A stretch of DNA of 43,557 bases, taken from positions 1-43,557 of the forward strand of contig CANQMF010000005.1 of NCBI GenBank assembly GCA_947624915.1, read 5' to 3'. Position numbers and translations under genes: made by a program. Positions 42,954-43,557 of this stretch are shown piece by piece. Every line of letters starts with the position of its first letter. The stretch's first letter is position 1. The DNA comes from an uncultured Bacilli bacterium. Its GTDB lineage: Bacteria; Bacillota_I; Bacilli_A; RF39; UBA660. Under the pieces are notes generated by a model that saw nothing but the letters and a program-made list of their open reading frames with translations, searched no databases and was not told the origin of the DNA.

Positions 42954-43557
<604 letters not shown>

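Overview
The window is AT-rich, almost fully coding, mostly minus-strand DNA from a low-GC, spore-forming-lineage Firmicute (Bacilli side). Support for this: infC-rpmI-rplT behind an L20-type leader, rimP-nusA-rnpM-infB-rbfA, gpr divergent from rpsT, a SpoVIF homologue, a CIRCE/HrcA site before clpB, and SipW-type matrix proteins. Zinc-ribbon TIM44-like proteins and the large VWA surface protein recall uncultured gut Bacilli (RF39/Erysipelotrichia-like); that placement is inference. TGA is used as a stop and Trp is TGG, so this is the standard bacterial code, not the mycoplasma code.

Layout. 1-1.1 kb: dut on the plus strand, enclosed by two 42-bp inverted repeats. 1.1-9.1 kb (minus): M28 peptidase, NrnA-like DHH phosphoesterase and an endonuclease/phosphatase-fold hydrolase in one unit; ackA with a histidine phosphatase; lysS; RDD protein with dusB. 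9.2-13.1 kb: the least recognisable part, with a coiled-coil membrane protein, a frameshifted HD hydrolase and two tandem paralogues of unknown function. 13.1-17.2 kb: spoVIF, der, gpr, rpsT and a transglutaminase-like protein. 17.2-21.6 kb: the translation/transcription operon, with a half-length RimP and no ylxQ. 21.6-28.2 kb: CPBP protease, miaA, queA, an esterase with the phosphatidylethanolamine genes psd and pssA, then ruvAB. 28.3-30.3 kb: two SipW-type matrix proteins behind a consensus promoter and a structured leader, then about 450 bases with no visible gene. 30.3-32 kb: TIM44-like/zinc-ribbon membrane operon. 32-37.1 kb: N-domain-less clpB under CIRCE, an HD hydrolase and an LRR-transglutaminase protein. 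37.1-38.7 kb: rplT (with a Rho-N-like tail), rpmI and infC (ATC start). 38.7-43.6 kb: PrsW-like protease, a 1042-residue VWA surface protein and the 3' part of gap.

Genes that plausibly act together: pssA-psd make phosphatidylethanolamine; ruvAB resolve Holliday junctions; miaA, queA and dusB modify tRNA; gpr and spoVIF imply sporulation; the SipW-type pair and the VWA protein imply a secreted matrix or surface layer, although no SipW peptidase is in the window. Several starts were placed downstream of the longest possible reading frame because the Shine-Dalgarno sequence lies inside the upstream extension (lysS, infB, queA, esterase, ruvA, clpB, prsW, VWA protein, infC). I saw no tRNA, rRNA, CRISPR array, insertion sequence or phage module.
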